The position numbers and the translations under genes are program-made. A DNA stretch of 64,000 nt. It comes from Muricea muricata. Its lineage: Eukaryota > Cnidaria > Anthozoa > Malacalcyonacea > Plexauridae. This document shows, in pieces, positions 39,550 to 50,061 of this stretch. The stretch's first letter is position 1. Every line of letters starts with the position of its first letter. The stretch spans positions 21,715,321-21,779,320 of the forward strand of contig OY979716.1 of the NCBI GenBank assembly GCA_963855995.1. The letters run 5' to 3'. The notes beneath the pieces were generated by a model. The model made no database searches. It saw nothing but the letters and a program-made list of their open reading frames with translations, and was not told where the DNA came from.

Positions 39550-40482
39550 CAACCTCGTCCCCAGGGTCATCTTTGCGGGCGCGCTGAGGAATTAGATGAC
39601 CCTGGTAAAGGCTTTCCTAGTCTCTTTGTTCATTGGTTAACACATTCGACCAGTCAGGGTTTGTCACAATAAATAGGATTGGTTTGACGAAATGACAGCA
39701 TAGTATTACTTCCTGTTTTCTGCACATTTATTAGGTTGGGGTTTTTATATACAACTTGTGATTGGTTTGAGTTGTTTTAACGTTGAGTATCACACCTTAA
39801 AAAACATTTTTTAAATATTGTTTTTATGTGAGCGTAAATTTCTGTATACATTGTGAAAATTTGCACGCTAATTCTCTGTGCCAGTAGTAACTTGAGTCAG
39901 TGCCACATTATTCACTGACGGCGCATGCTCGAAAATCTCCAAGAATCTTGGAGATTTTTACAGCCTTTACCAGCATAGAGATTATAAATAACACTAGAGG
40001 AGGCATTGTAATCTTTCTCACTGATAACAAAATGGAACGCGTTTATTGGGGGGCAAATTCAAGTCCCGGATGCAGGGCCAGGCGCTTATTGGCTGAGCTA
40101 ATGCTTCCTTAGCAACCACCTTAGCAACAGCAGAAATCTGTATGAAATGCTTTCCTCATCGTTGTTGAGGTCGTTTTTCCGGTTTTGTGGGCAAAATAGT
40201 ACTTTTTCAATTGTTTTTATTGTTTTAGACAATCTGAAATGATATTTTCAATATTTTTACGAGGAAAAACATTTCAAAAAGCAAAAAAACTCGTCTAAAA
40301 TGACTTTTTTGCCTGGGACATCGTGAATGAGTGAACATCCGGGACTTGAATTTGCCCCCCAATAGCCGCGCTCCCAAATTTTACCCTCGATGTCCTCTCT
40401 AGTGTTATTTATAATCTCTATGTTTACCAGGGTCATCTAATTCCTCACCGCTCCGACAAAGATGATCCTGGGGACGAGGTTG
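39550..40482. mobile_element. 933 bp fold-back element with nested inverted repeats
   Basis: The outer TIR of about 55 bp begins caacctcgtccccagg on the left (39550-39609) and ends cctggggacgaggttg on the right (40431-40482). The TIR itself contains a smaller palindrome around agggtcatct...agatgaccct. The flanks cccaaacgt (39541-39549) and cccaaacct (40483-40491) form a 9 bp duplication with one mismatch, which would suit a MULE-like element. Inside is a second inverted pair: agagattataaataacacta at 39976 onward and its mirror near 40395-40420, with ttggggggcaaattcaagtc mirrored at about 40345. No transposase. Confidence 0.75.
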
Positions 40483-40977
40483 CCCAAACCTTGATTTCAT
40501 GAAATATTTTTGTGGGTAACCACTATGTTATAGTTGAAAATTGTGGTAAGAAATGTAATAAATGTATGTCCACATCTTCGGCGAGCGTCGATTTAGCGAA
40601 CAGTTTCCGATCTGGGGTTCGTTATGACTTTCGGAAAATTGTCGTATGAAAATTAATCGACATAATCGACATAATTTTCCTGTTTACAACAAGCGAGCGT
40701 CGTGGAGAGTTTTCATATTTAAACTAAAGGTAAGTCGTATTTTGTGTTTGAAACAATACTTTTGTTGCATTTTATCGCTCATTGTCTGCCGTGATCAAAC
40801 ATTTTGATCACATTTCATAGATTTCAAGAGCGTACAATTGTTTATATATATTGCGACGAGGCAAACTTGCCTGCACTGACCACTCGTAAGGCGCTATACG
40901 TGTTGTGTTCACGTATTCAGAAAAAAAGGACAATTACACTACTGGACCGGACTGGTTTATACTAAATTCTGAAAAAT
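40483..40977 (+). other. 5' flank of the Helitron coding region
   Basis: No reading frame. A palindromic stretch (ggaaaattgtcg...cgacataattttcc, about 40635-40681) and a possible donor (aaag|gtaagt, about 40730) are visible. It probably holds the Helitron leader and 5' terminus, but no TC end could be identified. Confidence 0.35.
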
Positions 40978-41939
40978 ATGGGTGTTACTACAGAAGTACA
41001 TCGCTCAAGGATTGGATCACACCACAACTTTACACAATGTCGTAATAGACTGCATTGTCTTAAAGGTAAATTTTGGAATCAAATACTAATAATGTTTTAT
41101 TTCAATATATTCTATTTTCCACATCTCAAAAGTCAATTAGAGAAGGCAAAAAGCAACAGAGAAGTGTGCCAGTGGTATGTAGAAATGATATATTATCATG
41201 CTGTTTATGTGCCATTATTACTTAGACTTTCAAATGATGTTGAGGAAAATCCAGGTCCTAGAACTATAAATGATATAGTTGATCCCACTTATACTGTCCA
41301 TGCTGATTTTAATCAAGGTCGTAGTGAATTAATGTTTGGTATGACTGCTGGTAAACAGTGTGTTGCCATTTCATTGTATGCAATTGTGTACAAAGAAAGT
41401 AAATCAATAAATATTTGGGATGGAGTCAAATTTTTGCTCAGTGTGGCAACAGTTTATATGGTATTATCAGCCAAAGTATAAATAAGAGTTATTTATTATT
41501 AACTGATGTCCCAGAGTTTGTAGACATAGACAACCATGCTTTTAATTTGCAATATAGTAATTCCTTTTCAGGGGCACTACATATGAGTGAAAATAGTCCT
41601 CCACATGTGACACTTGAGCATGCTTTAAATGAAGTATTTGTTTCTATGCACTATAACAGTTGTTTACTTGCAATTGGTATGAATACTGTAGCAATTCTGA
41701 TGCCTTTTCCTGGTGTATTTAAAGTGTTTGATTCACATTCACCAGATGTGTTTGGAAGACCATCTGCATTGGGTTACTGTGTTTTAATATCCATAGAGGG
41801 AGTGGAAAATCTTGGAGAGTATTTTCGATTAACATCCAGGTCAAATGTTGTGATACCATTCGAGTTAAAGGGTGTAACATGTATTGCGACAGAGTTACCA
41901 GCAAGAGCTATTACAAATTCGACTGAAGTATTCGACTGA
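40978..41939 (+). pseudogene. Helitron N-terminus: 2A peptide and cysteine protease domain
   Basis: The frame from 40978 runs about 80 residues of unknown function with a hydrophobic patch (LIMFYFNIFYFPH). It then reaches RLSNDVEENPGP, the 2A ribosome-skipping consensus D-V-E-x-N-P-G-P (residues 87-94, bases 41236-41259). After the skip point the protein continues with the catalytic-cysteine motif GKQCVAISLYAIVY and, after a frameshift near 41420-41440, NSLYGIISQSINKSYLLLTD, an ALNEVF helix and the histidine motif FKVFDSHSPD. This arrangement resembles a papain-fold deubiquitinase-like protease (OTU or herpesvirus-tegument USP type); many Helitrons carry such a domain. The frame is ended at 41937-41939 by a 13 bp tandem duplication. 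Confidence 0.75.
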
Positions 41940-42396
41940 AGTATTCGAACAACAATGTGTAAACAATAAAAGATCAAACACAACAAAAGCAAGGAGACAG
42001 GATGAGTCTACTGAGAAAAGAGAAGCTAGGCTTGCAAAAATGAGGAAATATAATATTTCAAAAAGGCAAAATGATACCACAGAACAAAGGGAAACCAGAC
42101 TTACAACATTAAGGGAATATAATATTTTCAGAAAACAAAATGAGACCGCAGAGCAAAGGGAAGCCAGACTTGCAAAAATGAGGGAATATAATATTTCCAG
42201 AAAACAAAATGAGACCGCTGAGCAAAGGGAAGCCAGACTTGCAACATTAAGGGAATATAATATTTTCAGAAAACAAAATGAGACCGCTGAGCAAAGGGAA
42301 GCCAGACTTGCAAAAATGAGGGAATATAATATTTCCTGAAAACAAAATGAGACCGCTGAGCAAAGGGAAGCCAGACTTGCAAAAAAACGTGAAACA
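41884..42396 (+). pseudogene. Helitron charged repeat region (23-residue units)
   Basis: The frame continues from the protease and encodes about five units of the type REARLAKMREYNISRKQNET (23 residues, 69 bp), rich in Arg, Glu and Gln and likely to be helical or coiled coil. Such repeats precede the Rep part in many animal Helitrons. A nonsense change (AGA to TGA in the unit at 42337-42339) interrupts it, and the frame resumes directly after. The repeat DNA is also a minisatellite. Confidence 0.75.
41917..41942 (+). repeat. 13 bp tandem duplication that breaks the Helitron frame
   Basis: attcgactgaagt occurs twice in succession. The reading frame before it and the reading frame after it (EVFEQQCVNNKRSN) differ by the one base remaining from 13, so this duplication explains the frame change. 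Confidence 0.85.
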
Positions 42397-43236
42397 GTGA
42401 GAGCTTCTAGAAAAAGAGCAGCTCAAAAGCAAGATGAGAAAAAAGGTACATGCAGCTCACGTCAAATTGAGGAAGAAACTCCAGATCCAGTAAGTGGTTA
42501 CTTTCCAAATGAAAACATTGATGAATTGACCCTTGTTAAAAAGTTTCATAACCCTGTATCTGCCGCACCTTTGTATATTTGCACTTGCTGTGACCAATTA
42601 TGGTATAAACATTCTGTCTTACCAGCGAACCGACTAAGACTGGTTAATCCTGACATAACCAAGTATCTTCAGAGTGTAAACAGTGTTGATGATATTGAGT
42701 GGATTTGTCAAACCTGTAACAATCACTTAAAGAAAGGAAGAGTTCCTCCTTGTGCAATAGCTAATGGCATGCAATTTCCAGAAAAACCTTTCTTTGATCT
42801 CAACGAACTGGAATGTCGGCTTATTGCTCCTCGGTTAGCATTTCAAAAGATTTTTCAGGCCCCAAGGGGTGATGTTGGTAATGTTCCAGCAGATGTAAAC
42901 AGTACAGTAAATATGCTTCCTAGATTGCCTGACGAGACTGGTACAATTAAAGTCCAACTTAAGCGAAGATTACAGTACAAAAGTTTTACACTTTTATTGA
43001 ATATTCGACCTCACAAAGTAATGCAAGCAGCTGCATGGTTGGTTAATACAAGTCCTTTGTATGAAGGTGAGGGTATCACCATTGACCAGAATTGGTTGAG
43101 AAGTTTGCCAGTATCAGCAGATGAGACTTGTGGCAGTATTGAAATGCAAAATGATGCAGATAATGAAACATTCCAGATGATCAATGGAGTGAAGATGAAG
43201 CTGAAATACCAGCGGGGACAACATATAGTATGTTGA
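42397..43236 (+). pseudogene. Helitron zinc-binding region (DUF6570-like)
   Basis: 279 codons following the charged repeats. Visible features are a CTCCDQLWYKHSV motif, a second pair CQTCNNHLKKGRVPPCAIAN, then GMQFPE, LNELECRLIAPRLAFQKI and the conserved PRGDVGNVPADVNSTVNMLPR. These are the hallmarks of the DUF6570 domain found upstream of Helitron Rep domains. The two Cys pairs probably bind zinc and may help in DNA recognition. The frame closes at 43234-43236 and continues in another frame. Confidence 0.8.
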
Positions 43237-43790
43237 CTACCTCAGACTTTGTAAGTGATAATGAAAAACAAGAAATATATAATTTTGCTCCTGGTGAGGG
43301 TAACAAGCCATTGAGTGTATTTAGAGATCAATTATCTGAAGAAATGGCTTATCCAGGAATATTTCTTGGACAAAAAAGACCTGATGACAAAGAAAGGTTG
43401 AGAAATGTTCACTATAGTGAAATATGTAAATCTGAGTTAAGAAGATCTGATCGTCGAGCAGCTATGTGAGTGGAAAATATATTCTTCAAAGCTAAGAAAC
43501 TTCAAATGAAGTTTTTGATAGGACAATCACAATATGCACTGCGAAAAAACAAAATAGGAAATAGAACACTAACAGCTGGAGTTTTAAAAACAATTGAAGG
43601 TTTGGAAAGTTTAATTAACCATGATGATGGTTTTAGATTCTTGAAAACATTAAGAGGTTCACCTCCTTACTTTGAAAAAGCCAAAAAAAGACTTGTTTGC
43701 TATGATTCGTCAATTAGGGCCTGCTTCATTATTTTGCAGTTTTTCTTCTGCAGAAACAAAATGGAATCACTTATTAAGAATTCTTGGTAA
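43230..43790 (+). pseudogene. Helitron_like_N domain
   Basis: Two pieces (43230-43469 and 43470-43790, same strand, with a stop between them) contain NFAPGEGNKPLSVFRDQLSE, AYPGIFLGQ, HYSEICKSELRRSDRRAA and an SQYALRK helix. These match the region that precedes the HUH motif in Helitron replicases. A frameshift near 43690-43720 moves the continuation to the next entry. Confidence 0.8.
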
Positions 43791-45279
43791 ACTGATTGAT
43801 CACAAAGATTATAGCGATGAAGAATTGAATAATCTTTCTTGGGAGGAGAAATGTCGACTAATTCAAAGTGATCCAGTAACGTGTGCTAGACATTTTGATT
43901 TTCAATTCAATACTTTTTTGAAAGACGTACTAATGAGCGAACTGGCTCCCTTAGGAAAAGTCAAGGATTGGTTTTATAGAGTCGAGTACCAGCAGCGAGG
44001 GTTACCTCACATTCATATGTTGGTCTGGCTTGACAATGCACCAGTGTTTGTTGTTGATAAAGATGAAGACGTTGTTGCATACATTGATTGTATAATTTCA
44101 TGTAGTAAACCAGAAAGCGATCCTGAATTACAAGATCTTGTGAACAGACAGACACACCGGCATTCTCATACTTGCAGGAAAAAATAAAAAAATATTTGTA
44201 GGTTTAACTATCCACAACCACCTACGAGGTGTACTCAGATTCTTTATCCCTTTGATAATCATACGTCTCCGGCTGTTGCTAAATCTAGCAAAGAATTGTG
44301 GAACAGCATAAAGAATAAACTAAATGATTTTAAAGAAGGTAAAGATATTACGTTTGATGAACTGTTACAAGAATTAGACGTTTCAGAGCATCAGTATATC
44401 CTTGCAATACAGTCATCTTTGAAGTCTCCGACCATCTTTTTGGAAAGAAGTCCAAATGAATTGCGAATTAATAACTACAATCGAAAATGTCTCCGAGCAT
44501 GTAGGGCTAATATGGACATTCAGTACGTTCTAGATGTGTATGCCTGTGCAATGTACATCGTTTCGTACATTTCCAAAGCTCAGAAGGGAATGAGTGAATT
44601 ACTACGCAAAGCTGTTAAGGAAGCGAAAGAGGGAAACACGAACGTTAAACAGCAAGTTCGAGATATTGGTAACAGGTTCCTGAATTCGGTAGAAATCAGT
44701 GCACAAGAAGCAGTGTATGTGGTTCTTCAACTGCCTATGAGAAAGGCATCACGCAGTGTCGTCTTCATTTATACATCTCCACCTGCAGAACGAGTCGAGT
44801 TATTAAAACCTTTGGGTGGAATTGAAAATCTATCAGATGTTTGCGAAGAAATTCAGCCTGGCGGTCTTCTGAAAAGATACATTGAACGTCCTGAACGTAT
44901 GCAAAATATAACATTAGCAGATTGGGCTGCATGGTATGATTCGTGTAGTAAAAAGAGTTACAGAAAAACAAACAAAAGGTGTGATGTCGATAATCTCCTC
45001 TTAGAGAACGAAGAGGAAGAGAATGATGATGAGTTCCTTGATGATAATTCAGGTGTTTCTGCTAAAAATAAAAAATTGAAGAAAAGGACTCAAGGGAGAA
45101 TAATCCGTAGTGTCTGGTTTAATAAAGAAGCTCAACCTGAAAAACATTATCGTGAGTTGTTAATGCTTTTTACTTCTTGTCGAAACGAAGAAACTGATTT
45201 ACTAAAAAACTATAATTCCACGCTCGAAGAGCACTACTTGAACAAATGCAGCAATATGCAATATGCTGCGAGGACTTAA
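43672..45279 (+). pseudogene. Helitron Rep (HUH endonuclease) domain
   Basis: Contains ASLFCSFSSAETKWNHLLRI, then VEYQQRGLPHIHMLVWLD with the metal-binding HUH motif, and downstream YACAMYIVSYISKAQKGMSE, where the two tyrosines of MYIVSY are the expected nucleophiles for nicking and strand transfer. An in-frame TAA at 44185-44187 is the only break before the frame continues from 44188. The segment after the tyrosines (RKASRSVVFIYTSPPAERV, then ADWAAWYDSC) is also typical of animal Helitrons. The frame is lost at about 45279. Confidence 0.9.
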
Positions 45280-46991
45280 GTGAGGTCGGGAACCATCTAC
45301 AAGAATGTGATGATGATGCGTATGACACTATAGCGCCTGTCACACAAGATGTTGAGCGGCAAGATCAAGATGAGGGATGCACTGATACACATCCAGATTG
45401 TAAATGAAACATTTGATCACTTTTCAGATAACCTGGGTATACCTTCAACTCAGCAGAATAATGAACCTCTTATTTTAAATGAAATGCCAGATGATGAATA
45501 TCGAGGTTTAGTTCAGATGCTCAACGAAAAGCAAAGAGAGTTTTTCTATCACGCTCTACATTTGATAAAAACTTCTTAGAAACCATTTTACGCATTTCTC
45601 AGCGGAGGTGGTGGTGTAGGAAAGTCTCACCTGATTAAGTCAATCTACCAGGCTGCTTTGAAGTACTATAATTCACGAGCTGGCCAGGACTTCCGTCGTG
45701 TTCAAATATTGTTGCTTGCTCCAACAGGGAAAGCTGCGTACTTAAAAGGTAACACGATTCACAGTGCTTTTGGTATACCGGCAAGTCAGTCCCTAAAAAA
45801 TTACAAGCCATTAGATTCTGGGCGATTAAACACAATGAAATGTGAACTTGGAGCACTGAAGTTAATATTATTGGATGAAATGTCCATGGTTGGAAACAGT
45901 ATGTTCACTGTCCAATTAAATAATCGTTTGAAAGATTTAAAAGGTACCAAGAAAGACTTAAGTATAAGTATAAGGTGTAAGTATAATCACACTTGGTGAT
46001 TTGTTTCAACTGAAGCCTGTAATGGATGGCTACGTGTTTACCGATGTTCAGTGTTTAAATTCCTATAATATTCTTGCTCCAAATTTGTGGAGAAAACATT
46101 TTAAGATGTTTGAGCAGGATGAAATTATGCGTCAAAGAGAAAGCAAAATGTTTGCTGAGATCCTTAATCGTCTTCGCGAAGGTAATCATACAGCCAGCGA
46201 TCTTCGAAAACTGAAGGAAAGATGTGTTGATGAGAGCAAATGTCCTACAGAAACGCCACGGTTATTTATTCAAAATGCGCTAGTTGATGAATATAACGAT
46301 AAAGTTTACCAGTCATTCGATAGTGTAGATAAGTACACAATAAAGGCCCAAGACAGCGTCATTGGTGCATGCTCAGCTGAACTTAAAGAGAAGATAATGA
46401 GACAAATACCGTATGTTCCTTTGAAGAATTCTAAACAGTTGGCTCATAAATTAAATATAGCCGTTGGACAACGGACAGAAATTGCGATAAACATACGGAC
46501 CGATGATGGTATGACTAACGGAGCAAGTAATGTTATTAAACACATTCACTTGACTAATGATAATAAACCTTCTGGACACGTCTGGGTTCAATTTGACTAC
46601 GATGACGTTGGAAAGAAAACTCGAAAAGAAAATAGAAACCTTTACACAGGAAGTATACCAAATACTTGGACTCCTATTAAACCCGTTACAACTCAATTTG
46701 CCGTAGGTAAAACAAAGTCAGCTGAAGTTGTAAGGAAACAGTCTCCTTTGAGACCGAGGCGATACTCAGTCACAAGACGTTGTTAATTTGAATACAAGTA
46801 GGACCATCCCTCGTATACATTATGTTGCTCTAAGCAGAGTAACAACTATTGAAGGATTGCATTTTACTGATCTTTGTGAGAGTAAAATTGACGTTGATCC
46901 GAAAGTTGTACAAGAGATGCAGTTGCTGAGAAACGAGTATAAATTAGATTTTGTTTTACTCCCTTGTACATGTTGGCGAACACTGATTTAA
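45280..46991 (+). pseudogene. Helitron PIF1-type helicase domain
   Basis: The pieces are 45349-45579, 45658-45999, 46001-46786 and 46788-46991. In order: NEKQREFFYHALHLI, Walker A GGGGVGKS (45604-45627), APTGKAAYLKGNTIHSAF, Walker B LILLDEMSMVGN, GDLFQLKPV (frame shifted near 45975), WRKHFKMFEQDEIMRQRE, and motif VI HYVALSRVTTIEGLHFTDL. This is the superfamily 1B 5'-3' helicase that unwinds the element during rolling-circle transposition. Lesions include TAG at 45577-45579 just before Walker A, and frameshifts near 45980 and 46750. Not functional. Confidence 0.88.
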
Positions 46992-47632
46992 AAATATGTC
47001 ATCTAAATACGAAATCTTTGCATAAGCATATTGAGGATGTTCGAAAAGATATCAATTATTTATCAGCCCACATTAAAATTTTCACAGAAACGAGGTTTAG
47101 TCAAAATGATCCTGATGAAATGTATGCAATTGAAGGCAACGGGTTATTTAGAAATGATGAAACTTCAAATGTCAATCGTCCATATCATGGAACAGCTGTT
47201 TATTCCAGGCTTCGAATGTTGAATGGATACCCTTGTGCGAGAAACTGTCATGAGATCGAGGTGACTATTGCAAGAACAGTCGAACACCCTGACTTAATTA
47301 TAATTGGAATATACAGATCTCCAAGGGTTGTATTATCCTCTCTTTTATCTGCCATTCGTACTACATTGGAGGAAAATCCCTCTTCCCAGGCAACATTTAT
47401 GGAAGATTTCAATGTCAATTGGCTTGATTAGGTAGCACGAAGATCATTGTACAACGTTATGATTAATGAAAATTGTCTCGAGCAACATATATCTAGCTGT
47501 ACAACAGATAATGGAACTTTGATTGATCATCTATATACGAATTTAATTGAAGAGGATGTCCAGGCAGGTACTCTTGAAACTTACTTTAGTGATCACAAAG
47601 CAATCTGGGCTTCCGTGAAGGTAAAGAAGTAA
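46964..47632 (+). pseudogene. Helitron C-terminal AP-type endonuclease (EEP) domain
   Basis: Begins LKICHLNTKSLHKHIEDVRK and continues with FTETRF, IGIYRSPR, FMEDFNVNW (the usual GDFN has become EDFN), GTLIDHLYTN and YFSDHKAIW. These are successive motifs of the endonuclease/exonuclease/phosphatase fold as found in LINEs and acquired by Helentron-type elements. A TAG at 47429-47431 interrupts the otherwise continuous frame. The final TAA is at 47630-47632. Confidence 0.85.
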
Positions 47633-47720
47633 TGATAGCAAACATATGAATAACATGTTAAAAAGAGACCCATGATTTATTGAAATGGTATAGACGTAGC
47701 CATAATATGGACATGGTTAG

Positions 47721-47758
47721 ATAATCAGGCAAATATTTATTGGCCTGCCTCTGATTAA
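47721..47758 (+). repeat. hairpin downstream of the Helitron genes
   Basis: taatcaggcaaat and its imperfect complement tgcctctgatta flank a short loop about 90 bases after the endonuclease stop. It could be the 3' subterminal hairpin of the element, but no clear CTRR end follows. Confidence 0.4.
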
Positions 47759-47889
47759 TGTAAAAGGTAAGCATCTTTGAATATTTCTTTTTTCTCTTTC
47801 GGTTTTATTCACTTTTTTTCTTTCAGGTTCCGGCGGCGTATTTCAAAATTAATCACATCGCGTCCAAGCTAGCCTGAAACATCAAAGAT

Positions 47890-48338
47890 TTCGAGGTAAA
47901 TATAGCACCTAATGCCTTTAATGCTAATACGATATTCGTATTCAATACCCACGTATGTAATCCTAGTCGTGCGTTCATTTGTATTTAGTAACCAGTTGTT
48001 GCTTTTATAGGTCAGCTACAGTCACAAACCTTATCTATCTACGTACAATTATACTTGTTGCTTGAAAACAACTGGATCAGTGCCATACCAATTTGATGAA
48101 ATGATCGTAACATTGGAATAATCGATATATCCGCGGGCCCTTCACTGATATTTACATCAAATATTTTGAGGTAAATATAATGCCTTTAATGCTAATAAAT
48201 TGTATTCGTATTCAATAAGCACATACCTAATCATAGTCGTGCATTCATTTGTATTTAATAACCTGTTGTTGCTTTTAATAGGCCAGCTACTGTCACCAAA
48301 CTTATCTCTTTACGTACAATTATGCTTCTTTACATTGT
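47890..48338. repeat. two tandem ~278 bp repeats after the Helitron
   Basis: Copies starting near 47890 and 48168 share gaggtaaatata, atgcctttaatgctaata, tgtattcgtattcaata-like words, cattcatttgtattta, gttgttgcttt and tacgtacaattat in the same order. They may be part of the Helitron 3' region. Confidence 0.8.
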
Positions 48339-48344
48339 GAATGA

Positions 48345-48629
48345 TGGGATTCAATAATAACTGATTCTGAGACGGGAAAATGTGATAACTGTCATGAACT
48401 TTCCAAACAACCTTCCATCACTTTGGGATTAATGATCATGTACCATTGTATCTAACCAATTGATGATGATACAGATATTGTCCATCAAACAAATTCATTC
48501 ATACCAGATTTATCGTATCGTTTGGAAAGCTATCTACATCATGCTTACCGATACTTGTCAAAGACGAAACAACTTCGGGCTAAACAATTCAAGAATGAGC
48601 CATCCAAACAAGCCGTGTGTTCATACTAG
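48345..48629 (+). pseudogene. degenerate coding remnant, unknown
   Basis: One frame, broken by a single TAA, reads a CxxC-containing part (DSETGKCDNCHELSKQPS) and then HQTNSFIPDLSYRLESYLHH and YRYLSKTKQLRAKQFKN before a TAG. The composition is protein-like, but I recognise no family. It might be a Helitron-associated captured fragment or a decayed exon. Confidence 0.25.
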
Positions 48630-49260
48630 ATGTATGTTTTGTAAAGCCAAGTTATTCCATATACGAAAGGATGACAAATATACGAAGGCTTTTGTTGAAC
48701 AACATACGTGACAAATAGTTTACTTATATCAAACTATAGTAGCTGATTAATTTATCCTTTTATCCTTCAAATCCGTTCATGTGTGCCGCCGTCCTGGAAC
48801 CTTGCACCTTTCTTATGTGTTAAATTGTTAGTATTTTATTGTCCAACATGTCATTTATGTCTTTGTGTTTACTTCTTCCATTTAATTTCATTTCTCTATA
48901 TTCTCTCTCTTGTAAAAAATAGAGTATATGTGTAAATCGCCACTCGTAAAATTGATATTAGCTACGATGTTGTAGATACGTTCTCTACATATTTTACTTC
49001 ATATGATCTAATTGGTGCATTTAAATATACTCGTGTAACTGTTCGTTTAGTGTGCCCAACGTATATTTTTACTGGCGCACCTTTTGTCGGGAGAGTGCAT
49101 TAATACATTGTGGCCTAGCTTGACTACAAAAACTTTAATTCCTTATACCTTATGTGGAGGTTTTTTGTACCGAATCTAGACTAGCATGCACCTATTTCAA
49201 AAAGAAGCCTTTTGCATACACCAAACATAGCAGCAAAATAGCGATCATGCAGCGTGTTTA

Positions 49261-49430
49261 AAGCCCGTTTTCCACTAGGCGATTTTTTTTGCGCGACGGG
49301 AAGCGAAAACAAGAATTCGGCAACGTGATTGGTTAACTTTGGTTGGCGAAAAAAATCGCCGCGAACAAGTAGGAACTGTTTCTACTTTTTTTGTTCGCGC
49401 GAACAAATTCGCCAAGTGGAAAACGGGCTT
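49261..49430. mobile_element. 170 bp MITE with aagcccgttttccact ends
   Basis: The left end aagcccgttttccact and right end agtggaaaacgggctt are exact inverted repeats. An inner pair ttcgcg/cgcgaa-rich segment (about 49335-49400) forms a second stem. TTAA overlaps both ends (49258-49261, 49429-49432), which would be compatible with a TTAA-targeting element but is not decisive. Confidence 0.85.
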
Positions 49431-50050
49431 AACATGTTCACAATGCTTAGCAATGTACAATTATTATTTGGAGTGCCTTGGCTTACTTCGCTGAGGCTAC
49501 TCACATGTACGCTACGCGTACCTATTTTAGGTGCGTGCAGACCGTTTTCATACTTCGAATTTTCCAAAGTGGAAGCACTACGCGGAGTTTTCAATTTCAA
49601 TTTTCAAATTCAATATCAGTGGCCAAGACTACAAATCTACAACATAGGTTGTTGATATTTTTGTGAGAATCCAACTCAATCTGACGTTTAAAGATGCGTT
49701 TTAAATGTGAATTATAGAATTATTACGCAGAGTTACAAACGAAGAATATTTTTCCGTGTAAAGACAGCGAGATACATGGATATTTACGACACAACACGAT
49801 GGAAACTCGGCATATGTTTGTAAATCAACTGACGCCATGATTGCACATGTGTTCGAGAATACAGTCATATTAAAGCCTGTGAATCATTTGGTATCTCAGC
49901 TGAACCTATTTCATCAGGTATGAAATCACACTGATAACTTCATTTAACAACATTTTGTAGGACAAACCAGCTTGAGCGCAATGATATTGACTTATTGCCG
50001 TCTATTGATTTCCAGTGCACGCTCGAGTTTTTTTTGCTAGTTCATCTTTG
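49431..50050. other. stretch without a supported gene
   Basis: Open frames at 49329-49666 overlap the MITE and have no recognisable features. Nothing else is visible. Confidence 0.4.
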
Positions 50051-50061
50051 TGCATGCCAAT

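Larger units (their letters stand above)
40978..47632 (+). mobile_element. decayed endonuclease-bearing Helitron (Helentron-like), coding region
   Basis: The parts lie in the canonical order and all on the plus strand: 2A motif, cysteine protease, charged repeats, DUF6570-like, Helitron_like_N, HUH Rep, PIF1 helicase, AP-type endonuclease. Rep plus helicase with a C-terminal endonuclease is the Helentron/Helitron2 layout. At least ten nonsense or frameshift lesions show that it is inactive. The true ends were not found. Candidate 3' structures are a hairpin near 47721-47758 and two tandem repeats at 47890-48338. Confidence 0.9.

Noticed and set aside
39238-39570. 110-codon minus-strand frame
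   Set aside because: Made largely of low-complexity taaatat repeats and overlapping the edge of a fold-back element.
41719-42432. Minus-strand frames opposite the Helitron protease and repeat region
   Set aside because: Antisense shadows of the plus-strand coding sequence, including the 69 bp minisatellite.
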